DNA of 39,026 nucleotides from a virus: IMG/VR virus record IMGVR_UViG_3300012685_000010, positions 1 to 39,026 of that record; one strand, 5' to 3'. Shown piece by piece: positions 16,112 to 24,507 of this stretch (position 1 is its first letter; each line of letters starts with the position of its first letter). The notes under the pieces were generated by a model. It saw only the letters and a program-made list of their open reading frames with translations, ran no database searches and was not told where the DNA came from. The position numbers and the translations under genes were made by a program.

Positions 16112-16747
16112 ATGCAGTTACAAGGCACGACAGTAGTTGCCCTGACCAAAGCCCGCGAGACCGGTCCGCAGAATCTCATGCAGCTATGGATGGGCGAAAT
16201 TGGCATCTCCGAGGTCATGCCGCGCTATTCGGCTCTGGCCAAGTCAGGATTCGTTTATACCGCCCGCAGCGCCTTGCAGACGCTCGCGCTGGCTGGTACC
16301 GCCATGACCGGGCTCGTGGTCTGGAATTCGAGCGCGGGCAGCCAGGCCAACGCGGTGGATCTGCACATCCTGAAAATATCCGGTGATGTTGCAGTGACCT
16401 CCGCCACGCTGACCGGCATTGCACTGGCGCGCGGCACAGGACAGTCGACCGCTCCGACCAGCACGACGGCATCATCGTCCTATGGCAACAATTACTTGGG
16501 CGGATCAGCCGGCGCCGCCATCGCCTACAGCGTGGCGACTCTGGCCACAGCGCCGGTTGCGATGTTTGACGTGATGCACAACACGGCGGCCATCTCGACC
16601 ACGGGCGAGGACGTAGGTTTCTATGAAGACCTGGAGGGCGTGATTGTGGTGCCTCCTGGCGGCGTCATCTGCTTCGTCGCGCTCGGCGCGGCCTCGGCGG
16701 CTTCTGCTGTGAATCTGGGAATGATGTGGGCCGAGTTACCGGTCTAA
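16112..16747 (+). CDS. Virion-type protein of unknown function (211 aa)
   Basis: Preceded by AGGAGAGAG. It is Ala/Thr/Ser/Val-rich and beta-strand dominated, without cysteine or obvious enzymatic motifs. It has a Gly/Ser linker (TASSSYGNNYLGGSAG) and a C-terminus GVICFVALGAAS. Together with its neighbours it forms a run of small beta proteins that is probably part of the tail or fibre complex. Confidence 0.65.
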   Translation: MQLQGTTVVALTKARETGPQNLMQLWMGEIGISEVMPRYSALAKSGFVYTARSALQTLALAGTAMTGLVVWNSSAGSQANAVDLHILKISGDVAVTSATLTGIALARGTGQSTAPTSTTASSSYGNNYLGGSAGAAIAYSVATLATAPVAMFDVMHNTAAISTTGEDVGFYEDLEGVIVVPPGGVICFVALGAASAASAVNLGMMWAELPV

Positions 16748-16756
16748 GGGGAAGAT

Positions 16757-17089
16757 ATGAGCGCAAGCGTTTTCCGGCTGGTAGCGGCCAACACGACCAA
16801 TCTGACCAAGATCAGAGACGTCGGCGCCAATTTCGCGGGCCTGTACGTGGTCAACACCACGGCCGCGATCATCTACATCAAGCTCTATAGCGGCAACGTG
16901 ACGCCAGCGGTGGGAACAACTGCTATCTGGCAGACCTACATGGTCGCGGCTTCCACCGACAAGCATATCAATCCGACCGAGCCGATCTGCTCCAATGCCA
17001 CGCTGTGGCTCGCGACCACGGCCAATGCGATCGACTCGGATGCCACCGCGATCGGCGCCGGCCCGATCATCCATGTTTTCTATGAATAA
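16757..17089 (+). CDS. Small beta-rich virion-type protein (110 aa)
   Basis: Ten bases after the previous gene, start MSASVFRLVAANTTNLTKIR, with strands GLYVVNTTAAIIYIKLYSG and a C-terminal AGPIIHVFYE. The pattern resembles the products at 9525 and 15480, suggesting a family of related small beta-sandwich virion parts. Its end overlaps the cupin gene in another frame. Confidence 0.65.
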   Translation: MSASVFRLVAANTTNLTKIRDVGANFAGLYVVNTTAAIIYIKLYSGNVTPAVGTTAIWQTYMVAASTDKHINPTEPICSNATLWLATTANAIDSDATAIGAGPIIHVFYE

Positions 17090-17546
17090 CGCACTGGCTG
17101 ACAGTAAAATCTGGGCGCTGCAGCGCCAGATGGCGAAGTTGCCGCAGGTTCAGCTACCGACCTCGCATTTTTTTGCAGATGGCATGTACTGCCGCTGGCT
17201 GCCGCGGCCGGCCGGCACGCTGATTGTCGGCAAGGTGCACAAGCGCGAGCACTTCTACATCGTGGCTACCGGTACCGTACGCGTGAGCGATGACGATGGG
17301 GCAACCGCCGCCGAATACACGGCGCCCACCTTGCTGGTATCCAAGCCAGGCACCAAGCGCGCGGTGCTGGCGGTGACCGATGCAGTCTGCATGACCGTGC
17401 ATCGTCTGGATCATCCGACGCAGGATTTGATCGCGATCGAGCGCGAGCTGATGGAAGACGATCCGACCGCGCTCTTTGATGCAGCCAATGAAGTGAAGGA
17501 ACTCTCATGTCCTGGGTTGCAGCCGCAATTGGCGGCGGATCACTAG
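17082..17546 (+). CDS. Cupin-fold protein
   Basis: A 154-aa protein with a double-stranded beta-helix core: AGTLIVGKVHKREHFYIVAT, then GTVRVSDDDG and APTLLVSKPGTKRAVLAVTD. The KVH-x-REH stretch supplies the two His and the Glu expected of cupin motif 1, and KPGTKRAV replaces motif 2. Similar cupin proteins occur in tail regions of podoviruses with unknown role. Its 3' end overlaps the next gene by 40 bases. Confidence 0.75.
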   Translation: MNNALADSKIWALQRQMAKLPQVQLPTSHFFADGMYCRWLPRPAGTLIVGKVHKREHFYIVATGTVRVSDDDGATAAEYTAPTLLVSKPGTKRAVLAVTDAVCMTVHRLDHPTQDLIAIERELMEDDPTALFDAANEVKELSCPGLQPQLAADH

Positions 17547-18235
17547 TAAGCGGCCTGATCGGTGCTGGCGCCGCGGGCTCTGCGGCCGGCTCTGAGATCA
17601 ATGCAGGCAGGCAGGCGATCGGCACGCTGCAGGGTATGTACGGGCAGACGCAGGGCAATGTCCAGCCATTCATCGGCGAGGGGCAGCAGGCATCGGGTTA
17701 CCTGTCGCAACTGCTCGCGCCTGGCGGACAGCTCACCAAGTCGTTCAGCCCGCAGGACTACCTGGCCAATCAGGACCCGTCCTATGGGTTCATGAAGGAC
17801 ATCGGCCTGCAGACCATGAATGCGCAGGCCGGGGCAGGCTCAGGAGCGCTCAGCGGCGCGGCTCAGAAGGGTCTGGCGAGCTGGGCCGAGAACTATGCGA
17901 GCACCGGCTACCAGAACGCCTATGACCGCTGGATGCAGCAACAGAATGCGACCTATGGGCGCTTGATGGGAATGTCGCAGCTCGGCCAGGGCTCGGCGCT
18001 CGGACTGGGCCAGATAGGCGCAGGTTACGCCGGCAACATCGCCAACGTTCAGACCGGGATGGGCAGCGCGCAAGCTGCCGGAACCATCGGCCAGGCCAAT
18101 GCGATAGGTGGTGCCATCAACAATCTGGCCGGCTATGGCGCGATGAGTCAGATGCTCAGCAAGCAGCCGCCTTCCGGTTACGGTTACTACAATCAAAATC
18201 AGCCGATGGGCCCGCCTTCTTACCTGCAGCAATAG
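17507..18235 (+). CDS. Ejection (DNA transfer) protein, P22 gp7-like
   Basis: A 242-aa protein. A hydrophobic Gly/Ala N-terminus (AAAIGGGSLVSGLIGAGAAG) is followed by QGNVQPFIGEGQQASGYL, NQDPSYGFMKDIG, and the segment WAENYASTGYQNAYDRWMQQ followed by YGRLMGMSQLGQGSA. This is the common pattern of small phage ejection proteins that enter the host envelope ahead of DNA. It is the first of three consecutive ejection-type genes, as in P22 (gp7, gp20, gp16). Confidence 0.85.
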   Translation: MSWVAAAIGGGSLVSGLIGAGAAGSAAGSEINAGRQAIGTLQGMYGQTQGNVQPFIGEGQQASGYLSQLLAPGGQLTKSFSPQDYLANQDPSYGFMKDIGLQTMNAQAGAGSGALSGAAQKGLASWAENYASTGYQNAYDRWMQQQNATYGRLMGMSQLGQGSALGLGQIGAGYAGNIANVQTGMGSAQAAGTIGQANAIGGAINNLAGYGAMSQMLSKQPPSGYGYYNQNQPMGPPSYLQQ

Positions 18236-18238
18236 GCC

Positions 18239-19690
18239 ATGGCGCTCGATCCTTCCATCATCACCGGATTCAATCCGGGCAGCGGCCCAGCTCAGACCAT
18301 GGGTTCGTACCTGAATCTTGCCCGCGGCGTGCAGGGCTATCAGACAGGACAGATTGAGCAGCAGCGGGCCGGCACTCAGCTTCAGGGCGAGCAGATCGCG
18401 CTGCAAAAGACGCAGCAGGCCAACCAGGAACGGCTTGCGCTGCAGGATTTCACGTCGAATCCGGACAACTTCATGACCAGCGGCCGGATCGATATGGACA
18501 AGATCAACGCGGCTGTTCCGAAGATCGCGCCGCTGACCGGCCCAGACTACATGGGGCACATGGCCACGCTCTCGAGCGCGCAAACGCAGGCCACCACCGC
18601 CAAGCAGAACATGACCACGGCCCAGCGGCAGCTGTTCGCCGGGCCGATCGCTGTCTTAGGGCGCCAAGGCATCACCGATCCGGCCGCCTACACGGCGGAG
18701 ATCGACAACGTGGTGAAGGAGAACCCGGGCAATACGGATATCGCAAATCTGGCCAACGCCTACAAGACGATCATTCCGATGACGGATCCGAAAAAGCTGC
18801 CGGATACCGCGATCCGCGCATCTCAGGGGCTCATGGCACCGGCCGAGCAGCAAAGCGCACTGGCACCGACCGCTGGGGCGCTGGATACCGGCCAGGAGGT
18901 GCGCCAAACGACTGCGCAGCCCTCAGTGGGTGCCAAGCCGCCATCGATCACCACTGGCGCGCAGATAGCCGAGAAACAGCTTCCGATCGGCTCCCAGTAC
19001 TTCGACACCGCCGAGAATCGAACCAAAGTCGTGTCCGGCGCTGGTCGCTCGCTGCCAGCCTCAGCGATCCTGGGCCAGGAGGCAGCAGTCGGCGGCACGG
19101 TTGGGACAATCAACCGGGACTGGGATCAGACGGTGGCGTCGGCCTCCAATGCCCAGCGGGACATCGGGATCCTGCAGACGATCAAGCAGCTGGCGCCGGC
19201 GGCCGCTACAGGACCAGGTGCAGACAGGCGCCTACTGATCGACAAGCTGGCCGGCGCACTCGGCATGGATTCACGGCAGATGCAGGCCACGGCAACGGAC
19301 GAGCTCGCCAAGAACCAGAACATGCTGGCGCTGGCCGGTGGCAATACCGATGCTGCCCGGATGCTGGCCGAGGTCGCCAATCCGAACTGGCACATGACCA
19401 AGGATGCCATTGCAGGCACGGTTGACCAGCTGATCTCGCAACGAGCAGCAGCAGTGGCCAAGCAGAAATACCTAGCGCCGGCCAAGGCAGCCGCTGACGC
19501 TGGCCACCCGGAAGGCTATGTTGCAGGATTACAACGGTGGTCCGAGATGGGCGATCCGCGCGCGTTTCAGTACCAGCACATGTCGCCGCAGGAAAAGACA
19601 GCGTTTAAGAAATCGATGCCAAAGGCCGCTGACCAAGCCGCGTTCGGCGCCAAGCTTAAGCAATTGCAGGATGCGGGGCTGCTCCAGTGA
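18239..19690 (+). CDS. Ejection protein (second, gp20-like position)
   Basis: A 483-aa helical protein, 3 bases after the gp7-like gene. It is rich in Gln and Ala with long helical stretches (GQIEQQRAGTQLQGEQIALQ) and a C-terminal helical region ending AFGAKLKQLQDAGLLQ. No catalytic domain is seen. Order and composition fit the gp20-type DNA injection proteins. The stop overlaps the next gene start. Confidence 0.75.
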   Translation: MALDPSIITGFNPGSGPAQTMGSYLNLARGVQGYQTGQIEQQRAGTQLQGEQIALQKTQQANQERLALQDFTSNPDNFMTSGRIDMDKINAAVPKIAPLTGPDYMGHMATLSSAQTQATTAKQNMTTAQRQLFAGPIAVLGRQGITDPAAYTAEIDNVVKENPGNTDIANLANAYKTIIPMTDPKKLPDTAIRASQGLMAPAEQQSALAPTAGALDTGQEVRQTTAQPSVGAKPPSITTGAQIAEKQLPIGSQYFDTAENRTKVVSGAGRSLPASAILGQEAAVGGTVGTINRDWDQTVASASNAQRDIGILQTIKQLAPAAATGPGADRRLLIDKLAGALGMDSRQMQATATDELAKNQNMLALAGGNTDAARMLAEVANPNWHMTKDAIAGTVDQLISQRAAAVAKQKYLAPAKAAADAGHPEGYVAGLQRWSEMGDPRAFQYQHMSPQEKTAFKKSMPKAADQAAFGAKLKQLQDAGLLQ

Positions 19691-21960
19691 CCGATTTTGC
19701 CTCCGAGTGGAACTCGCTGCCGACGCAGGAGCCTGCCAAGAGCGGCGATTACACGGTCGAGATCCACGGCACGGGAGCGCCCAGCGCGTCGCCAGCCAAA
19801 TCGGACTATGCGGCCGAGTGGAATGCTCTGCCGATCGCCGCAGAGGCGCCAGCAACGACTCAGGCGCCCGCCGCCAGCGGTCCGGCGCCACCCGCCGCCG
19901 CCACTCCGATCGACCTCTCCAGGGACGATCTGCTGCGCGAGGCAGGCCGCGGCGCGCTCGAGATCGGCACGCATTTCATCAAGGGCACAGGTCAGCTTGC
20001 AGCCACCGCTGCGGGTAATATCTGGGATGTAGCTCGGAGCCGATCCATGATGGCTCCATTGACCTCCGGAGCCCGCTGGTCTGGTTTGCTCGATCAGCTC
20101 GGAGGCGAACCACAGACCTACGTAGGACGCTATGGCAGTCAGGCGCTGGATTACATCGGTTCAAAGATCAATCAGGCTGGCATTGGGCTTGCTGATGTGG
20201 CTGCTGAGCGCGGCGCTCCTCCTGCTGTCAGTGCCCTTCTTGCTGCTGGGCCGGCTGTTGGCCTTGCTCTGGCGGGCGCTCGGGGCCGCGGTGTTCCACG
20301 TGAAACAGTCGCAGCCAGGATCGAGCCAGGAGCCGCTGAAGGGGCAGCTCCTGCAGCCGTGGCAGGGCCCGGGGCTGCAGGTGGGGCCGCCGTGGAACCG
20401 ATATCGGCCGGTGCCGTTGGCGGAGCTGGAGGCGCAGGCGCAGGCAATGCAGCAGTTCGAGCAGGAGCAGCGGGACCGGGAGTATCTGCGCTCCCTGCTG
20501 AATTCTCTGGAATAGCGACACCCGTCGAGCAGCTACCGGCTGCGGCTCAGCTTTCCACTCCGACAAGACAAGCGTTTTTCCCGACTGTCAAAAAGTCGAC
20601 GGTTGGCGCAGATCTGCCAGAAACCGCAAAGGGCGAACGCGCCCAAGTGTTACATGCGATCGGCGTTCATGAGACTGGCGCTGGGTTTCGTAATGGAGCG
20701 CTGAGCGGCAATCCGAAGACCCAGGCCAGCGAGGTGATGACATCGCGCACGCCAGGGCCGCAAGGCGATGTGTTGCAGCAGCAGTTCGCCGATGAGCAGG
20801 GCGCGCTGCGCAACTACGCGCAGAAGATCCGCGATGCCGCAGGCGGCACGCAATCCGGCCCGCAACTGCCGCAGGAGCAGGCCCTGGACATGCGGGGCCG
20901 CAACATTGTGGCGCCTCTTGCCCAGCTCGATGAATGGTTCAACAAACGCGCCTCGGATCTGTACACGCAGGCGCGCGCCAATGCGACCGGGCCGGTCCAG
21001 AGCACGAATCTGGATGCACTGCTGAAGGATTCCGACTTTCGGCAGACGCTGGTCGCGCAGAACAATCGGCCGCTGCTCGATGCGCTTGATGCTCAGGTCG
21101 ACCGCTTTCATACCGAAGGCTGGGGTAGCGAGCAGGGACCGAACACGGTTGGCGCTGCGGAAGCTTTCCGGCAATGGCTCAATCAGACCGGCACACCGGC
21201 AACCGGCCGCACCATGGCGCAAGTCAAACAGGCGCTCGATAGCGACGTCGCGCAAGCGGGTGGGGCCGACACGTTCAAGGCTGCACGCGGTCTGTGGTCG
21301 CAGTATCAGAAAACGCTCGGGGATCCCAAGGGGATCAGCTCGTTGCTACAGGACGAATCCGGCAACCGCACCGTGCCTTTCAATCAGGTCTCGCAGCGTG
21401 TGGCCACCATGGGCGACCTGGACCAGTTCAAGCACATCGTCGGCACGCTCAAAGGCATCCGCAATATCGAAGGCATTGATACAGCGACCATAGATGCTTC
21501 GAACAAGGCTTTGCAGGAAGTCCGTCAGCAACTTGCCGAGAACGCGACCAATGCAGGCGCCACGACTGAATCTTGGAATCCGCGCAACTTCAACAAAACG
21601 GTCAACTCGAACGCGTACCGGATGGGTCAGGTCTTCACGCCCGATGAGCTGCGGACCTTCCGCACTTTGAACGATGCCGGCTTCATCCTGGAAAATCAGC
21701 ATGCTTATCCTGGTGCCGCAGTGCAGGGCCTGACGCTTGCGCAATCGCTCGGCATCAAGGCAGGCGCAGGCATTGCAGGTGCTGGCGCCGAACTCGCTGC
21801 TGGCGGAGGCATGACGGGAGGCGCGGCAGCCGGTTTCTTCGGCTCGCAAATGGGCAGCTTTCTAACCAATCGGATGGCCACTACGCGCGCGCTGCAGATG
21901 CGCAAGCAGATGCGGGCGAACGTCGAGAAATACTTTCCTAAAGGAGCCGCAGCGCCATGA
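19687..21960 (+). CDS. Large ejection protein (third, gp16-like position)
   Basis: A 757-aa protein starting at GTG in a GTGA overlap. The N-terminus carries a repeated short motif, DFASEWNSLPT then DYAAEWNALPI. Residues about 175-280 are a very Ala/Gly-rich, low-complexity stretch. The remainder is helical, with a glycine-rich hydrophobic region (GIKAGAGIAGAGAELAAGGG) near the C-terminus that could insert in membrane. By position it is the gp16 equivalent. The low-complexity stretch coincides with a second open frame described separately. Confidence 0.75.
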   Translation: MTDFASEWNSLPTQEPAKSGDYTVEIHGTGAPSASPAKSDYAAEWNALPIAAEAPATTQAPAASGPAPPAAATPIDLSRDDLLREAGRGALEIGTHFIKGTGQLAATAAGNIWDVARSRSMMAPLTSGARWSGLLDQLGGEPQTYVGRYGSQALDYIGSKINQAGIGLADVAAERGAPPAVSALLAAGPAVGLALAGARGRGVPRETVAARIEPGAAEGAAPAAVAGPGAAGGAAVEPISAGAVGGAGGAGAGNAAVRAGAAGPGVSALPAEFSGIATPVEQLPAAAQLSTPTRQAFFPTVKKSTVGADLPETAKGERAQVLHAIGVHETGAGFRNGALSGNPKTQASEVMTSRTPGPQGDVLQQQFADEQGALRNYAQKIRDAAGGTQSGPQLPQEQALDMRGRNIVAPLAQLDEWFNKRASDLYTQARANATGPVQSTNLDALLKDSDFRQTLVAQNNRPLLDALDAQVDRFHTEGWGSEQGPNTVGAAEAFRQWLNQTGTPATGRTMAQVKQALDSDVAQAGGADTFKAARGLWSQYQKTLGDPKGISSLLQDESGNRTVPFNQVSQRVATMGDLDQFKHIVGTLKGIRNIEGIDTATIDASNKALQEVRQQLAENATNAGATTESWNPRNFNKTVNSNAYRMGQVFTPDELRTFRTLNDAGFILENQHAYPGAAVQGLTLAQSLGIKAGAGIAGAGAELAAGGGMTGGAAAGFFGSQMGSFLTNRMATTRALQMRKQMRANVEKYFPKGAAAP
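20132..20515 (+). CDS. Possible overprinted membrane protein inside the ejection gene
   Basis: A 127-aa frame lying wholly inside the gp16-position gene. It has a basic N-terminus, about 40 hydrophobic residues (for example LLMWLLSAALLLLSVPFLLL), and then a hydrophilic Gln/Glu-rich helix (EAQAQAMQQFEQEQRDREYL). Across 20221-20514 I count G/C at third positions in 87 of 98 codons here versus 40 of 98 in the host frame. The host frame is Ala/Gly low-complexity in exactly this span, which inflates the former number. A weak AGGA precedes the ATG. It may be a genuine overlapping gene or a GC-biased shadow. Confidence 0.35.
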   Translation: MAVRRWITSVQRSIRLALGLLMWLLSAALLLLSVPFLLLGRLLALLWRALGAAVFHVKQSQPGSSQEPLKGQLLQPWQGPGLQVGPPWNRYRPVPLAELEAQAQAMQQFEQEQRDREYLRSLLNSLE

Positions 21961-22991
21961 CCGTAGCAATCGCCCCGGCGCTAGGCTTCGGCGCGCAGCG
22001 TTTTCTGAATAACCTGCAGGGGATCACGCCCAACATCAACGGGCAGATCTTCACCTATGCGGCCGGTACCTCGACGCCGCAAGCGACGTTCACCGATTCG
22101 ACCGGCGCGACACCGAATGCCAATCCGATCATCCTGGATGCGAATGGTCGCGTGCCTAATGAAATCTGGTTCACGCAGGGGCAGGTCTACAAGCTGGTCG
22201 AGCAGGACCAGTTCAGCACGACGATAGGCACTTGGGATAACGTTCCGGCCACGGCCAGCGCGACTGACATCTCCGGCCTGCAAGCGCAAATCACCGCCTT
22301 TGCGACCTCGTTCACGACCGGCGCGTTGACCGTCACAGGCGCCACCACGCTAAACGCGCTCTCGGTCGGTGCCATCACCGGTACCGGCTCAGTCAACATC
22401 GGAACCAATACGCTTACCTGCGGCGCGATCGCCTCGACCGGCGCCTCCACGCTCGGCTCGCTCACACTGGCCGGCGCGCTGGCGATGGGCGGCTTCTCGA
22501 TCACCGGGGCGGCCAACATCACGGCCAGCGGGACAATCACCGCAGCCAACTTTGTGACGACTGCCGTCAACGCCGCATCTTTCCTGGCGGGCGCGAACAC
22601 GAGCAGCGGCAGCATCGTCAATTTCAATACCAGCGGCACATCGTCCGGATCTGGCATAACCAATGCGGCCGGTACCATCACACTGGCGAATGCTGGGACT
22701 TACGATGTCTTTTTCTCCGGAGTCTTCCAAAATCCAAGCGCCACATCCAATGTGCTGAGCGGGATTTACTTCGGTGGCTCGGCCGCAACGATCGTCGGCC
22801 CGGTCGTTGCCAATCCACAAAACGTGAACATTGCAGGCGCCAATGGAGACGTCTACGGCTGGCTCAGCATGCGCGCCATCGTCATCACCAACGCTCCGAA
22901 TCAGACACTCAACGTCAGTTCGAGCCTTGCGTTCAGCGGAAATTATTTATGCGTAGGGGGCAGTACCTACATCACAATCAGGCAGACATAG
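21957..22991 (+). CDS. Tail fibre/spike with P22-type head-binding N-terminus
   Basis: A 344-aa protein. Residues about 25-90 (NGQIFTYAAGTSTPQATFTD, then NANPIILDANGRVPNEIW and GQVYKLV) match the tailspike head-binding domain pattern of P22-like phages. The middle is a repetitive Thr/Gly/Ala beta-helix-like stalk. The C-terminal 140 residues look like a compact beta jelly roll (AGTYDVFFSGVFQNPSATSN ... CVGGSTYITIRQT) reminiscent of C1q/TNF-like tips. It has no visible catalytic domain, so it probably binds rather than degrades its receptor. It overlaps the ejection gene by ATGA. Confidence 0.85.
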   Translation: MTVAIAPALGFGAQRFLNNLQGITPNINGQIFTYAAGTSTPQATFTDSTGATPNANPIILDANGRVPNEIWFTQGQVYKLVEQDQFSTTIGTWDNVPATASATDISGLQAQITAFATSFTTGALTVTGATTLNALSVGAITGTGSVNIGTNTLTCGAIASTGASTLGSLTLAGALAMGGFSITGAANITASGTITAANFVTTAVNAASFLAGANTSSGSIVNFNTSGTSSGSGITNAAGTITLANAGTYDVFFSGVFQNPSATSNVLSGIYFGGSAATIVGPVVANPQNVNIAGANGDVYGWLSMRAIVITNAPNQTLNVSSSLAFSGNYLCVGGSTYITIRQT

Positions 22992-23002
22992 GAGAGAGAC
23001 TG

Positions 23003-23146
23003 ATGACAACGATTCTTCCCTACGTATATGGCTTCATCGGCGGCGCCGCTGCTGTCGGCATCTGGTGGTGGTGGATCGGCCACAAGGCGAAGGCCAGAGC
23101 GCTGTTGCAGGCTGCGGAGCAGGCAGCCAAGAAAATCGTGCCTTAA
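23003..23146 (+). CDS. Small membrane protein (47 aa)
   Basis: ATG at 23003 follows AGGAGAG by 8 bases. One transmembrane segment (YGFIGGAAAVGIWWWWIG) is followed by a basic amphipathic tail (HKAKARALLQAAEQAAKK). Position just before the holin candidate suggests a lysis or envelope role. No family recognised. Confidence 0.7.
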   Translation: MTTILPYVYGFIGGAAAVGIWWWWIGHKAKARALLQAAEQAAKKIVP

Positions 23147-23240
23147 CGCCACAAGTCAAGCCCGTCCTTTTCGGAGGATCCAATCGAACGGCAGCCGCGT
23201 AATTTTCCAGCTTGCGGCGCTTCCCCAGGAGTCCTCAGAT

Positions 23241-23669
23241 ATGTCCGATTCCACACCGGCTGCTGAGGCCCTGACCGCCGCGACCACCGTGGACTGGTCC
23301 GGAATCGTGCCTGCCGTCTCTGCGATCATCGTGCAATGGTTCCAGCCGCTGAACGTGGTGCTGATCGTGGCCGTTGTGATGTTCGCCCGCTTCATGCGCA
23401 AGGCGAACAAGCGCGACGATTTCAGCTTAGTCGACGCGCTGCGCGGGCCTGAAGACAAAGCATCGATGAAACATATCGGCTATCTCGTCGGCGTAATCTT
23501 CGGTACCTGGGCGCTGATGAACACCGCTGCAAGCTGGCTGCAGCAACCGACCACTTTCCTCTATGTCTTTGGCGTCTATGTGATCATATTGATCGCGCCC
23601 AAGATCGCGGCCGAATGGATCCAGGCCAAGTACACGCGCCACGATAGCGACGCAGACAAGAAATCCTAG
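23241..23669 (+). CDS. Holin candidate (three-span membrane protein)
   Basis: A 142-aa protein with AGGAG 9 bases before ATG. Hydrophobic segments lie around residues 22-50 (VPAVSAIIVQWFQPLNVVLI onward), 77-98 (IGYLVGVIFGTWALMNTAAS) and 105-125 (FLYVFGVYVIILIAPKIAAE). A charged loop and a Lys/Asp C-terminus complete the picture. Three-span small proteins at the end of late operons are often holins. It could also be a virion-associated membrane protein. Confidence 0.6.
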   Translation: MSDSTPAAEALTAATTVDWSGIVPAVSAIIVQWFQPLNVVLIVAVVMFARFMRKANKRDDFSLVDALRGPEDKASMKHIGYLVGVIFGTWALMNTAASWLQQPTTFLYVFGVYVIILIAPKIAAEWIQAKYTRHDSDADKKS

Positions 23670-23673
23670 CGCT

Positions 23674-23730
23674 TTAGATTGCCCAAATCGTCCACAGAAC
23701 TACGCCGAGCATGATGAGCTCGACAGTCAT
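23674..23730 (-). CDS. Tiny membrane peptide (18 aa)
   Basis: On the minus strand an ATG overlaps the stop of the coiled-coil membrane gene (ATGA), and the frame ends at TAA after 18 codons. The peptide MTVELIMLGVVLWTIWAI is almost entirely hydrophobic. It follows the same coupling style as other genes here, so it may be translated, but the ORF is too short to be sure. Confidence 0.35.
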   Translation of the reverse strand: MTVELIMLGVVLWTIWAI

Positions 23731-24122
23731 CGTTTCCCGCTCCCCGTAATCCAGTGCTGTGCCCTGGTGAAGAGGTCGTCTTCCTGCTTCTCAACCTTGG
23801 CTGTTACCCGGTCGACGTGCTGCTGGCGTGCCGTCTCCAGGACGGTCACGCGCTTATCGAGATTGTCCATTTTCACGTTCATCACCTCGGCGTCCGAGCG
23901 CCGGTACATCTCCGTCTTGATCTCCTTGACCGAATCGGCCAAGTTGTCGAATTTCTCGTTCCTTTGCCCTACGGCGAAGCTGATCACGACCGCGCCGACG
24001 ATGATGGACGCGACCACGCCGATGGGGAAAACCAGCGCCATGATGGACTTGCTGCGCGAGCGCTGTCCCACCGGCTCGCCCAGGTCGACGTCAACTTCGC
24101 GCAGATGCGGCCGATCGCCCAT
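23727..24122 (-). CDS. Membrane-anchored coiled-coil protein
   Basis: A 131-aa protein on the minus strand amid plus-strand genes. A short cytoplasmic-type N-terminus is followed by one membrane span (MALVFPIGVVASIIVGAVVI) and a long charged coiled coil (NEKFDNLADSVKEIKTEMYR and onward). ATG at 24122 is chosen; an upstream TTG extension has no better support and the ribosome site is weak. This span-plus-coil layout resembles an inner-membrane spanin-like or superinfection-related protein, but no family is recognised. It diverges from the gene at 24194. Confidence 0.65.
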   Translation of the reverse strand: MGDRPHLREVDVDLGEPVGQRSRSKSIMALVFPIGVVASIIVGAVVISFAVGQRNEKFDNLADSVKEIKTEMYRRSDAEVMNVKMDNLDKRVTVLETARQQHVDRVTAKVEKQEDDLFTRAQHWITGSGKR

Positions 24123-24147
24123 CGTCGAATTGTCACGATATTCCGGC

Positions 24148-24183
24148 TTCGCGGTAGCTTTAACTCCGTGGCGTTCGCGGTAG
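24148..24183. repeat. Direct repeats in a divergent intergenic region
   Basis: TTCGCGGTAG occurs at 24148-24157 and again at 24174-24183, 26 bases apart, inside the 71-base region between the divergent genes starting at 24122 (minus) and 24194 (plus). The bases after each copy are also similar. It may be an operator with two sites on the same face of about 2.5 helical turns, or chance. Confidence 0.4.
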
Positions 24184-24193
24184 AGTTTTCGAT

Positions 24194-24439
24194 ATGGCAA
24201 TGTGGTTCAGTTCCCAAATCAAGCCCGGCGTGCCAGGGGTCTACCCGGTGCTGGTCACCATGGTCGACCATGTGACGCTCGAGCCGATCGGCACCGCCGA
24301 GCGCTTTGCACGATGGACCGGCACGAAGTGGTGTTGCTGGTCGATTAGCGTCGACCGCGCCGCCGGATGCGAGTGGAGCGGGCCGCGCGCCGGCTACCAG
24401 TGGCGCCCTATCCAAGGCACTGAAAGCCTTGTAAATTGA
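24194..24439 (+). CDS. Small Trp-rich hypothetical protein
   Basis: An 81-aa protein with many Trp residues. It has the P-x-x-PGVYPVLV strand and ERFARWTGTKWC segments, a layout seen in many small phage proteins in which a G-x-Y-x-V strand precedes a W-x-G-x-x-W strand. Function unknown. Start at 24194 or the in-frame ATG at 24200. Confidence 0.65.
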   Translation: MAMWFSSQIKPGVPGVYPVLVTMVDHVTLEPIGTAERFARWTGTKWCCWSISVDRAAGCEWSGPRAGYQWRPIQGTESLVN

Positions 24440-24450
24440 GGACATGCAAC

Positions 24451-24507
24451 ATGCTGCCGGCGGCCATCACGCTGATTATCTTGCTGTTCTGGATAGCGTC
24501 AGCGTGA
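24451..24507 (+). CDS. Tiny membrane peptide (18 aa)
   Basis: ATG at 24451 gives MLPAAITLIILLFWIASA and stops in a GTGA overlap with the next tiny ORF. A weak GAGGAC lies just upstream. The peptide is one hydrophobic segment. Its place directly before a lysis-type cassette fits a miniature holin or holin-modulator, but this is inference from position only. Confidence 0.4.
   Translation: MLPAAITLIILLFWIASA

Noticed and set aside
22187-22681. 164-aa minus-strand frame opposite the tail fibre
   Set aside because: Repetitive Val/Ala/Pro shadow of the fibre's Thr/Gly repeats; no support.
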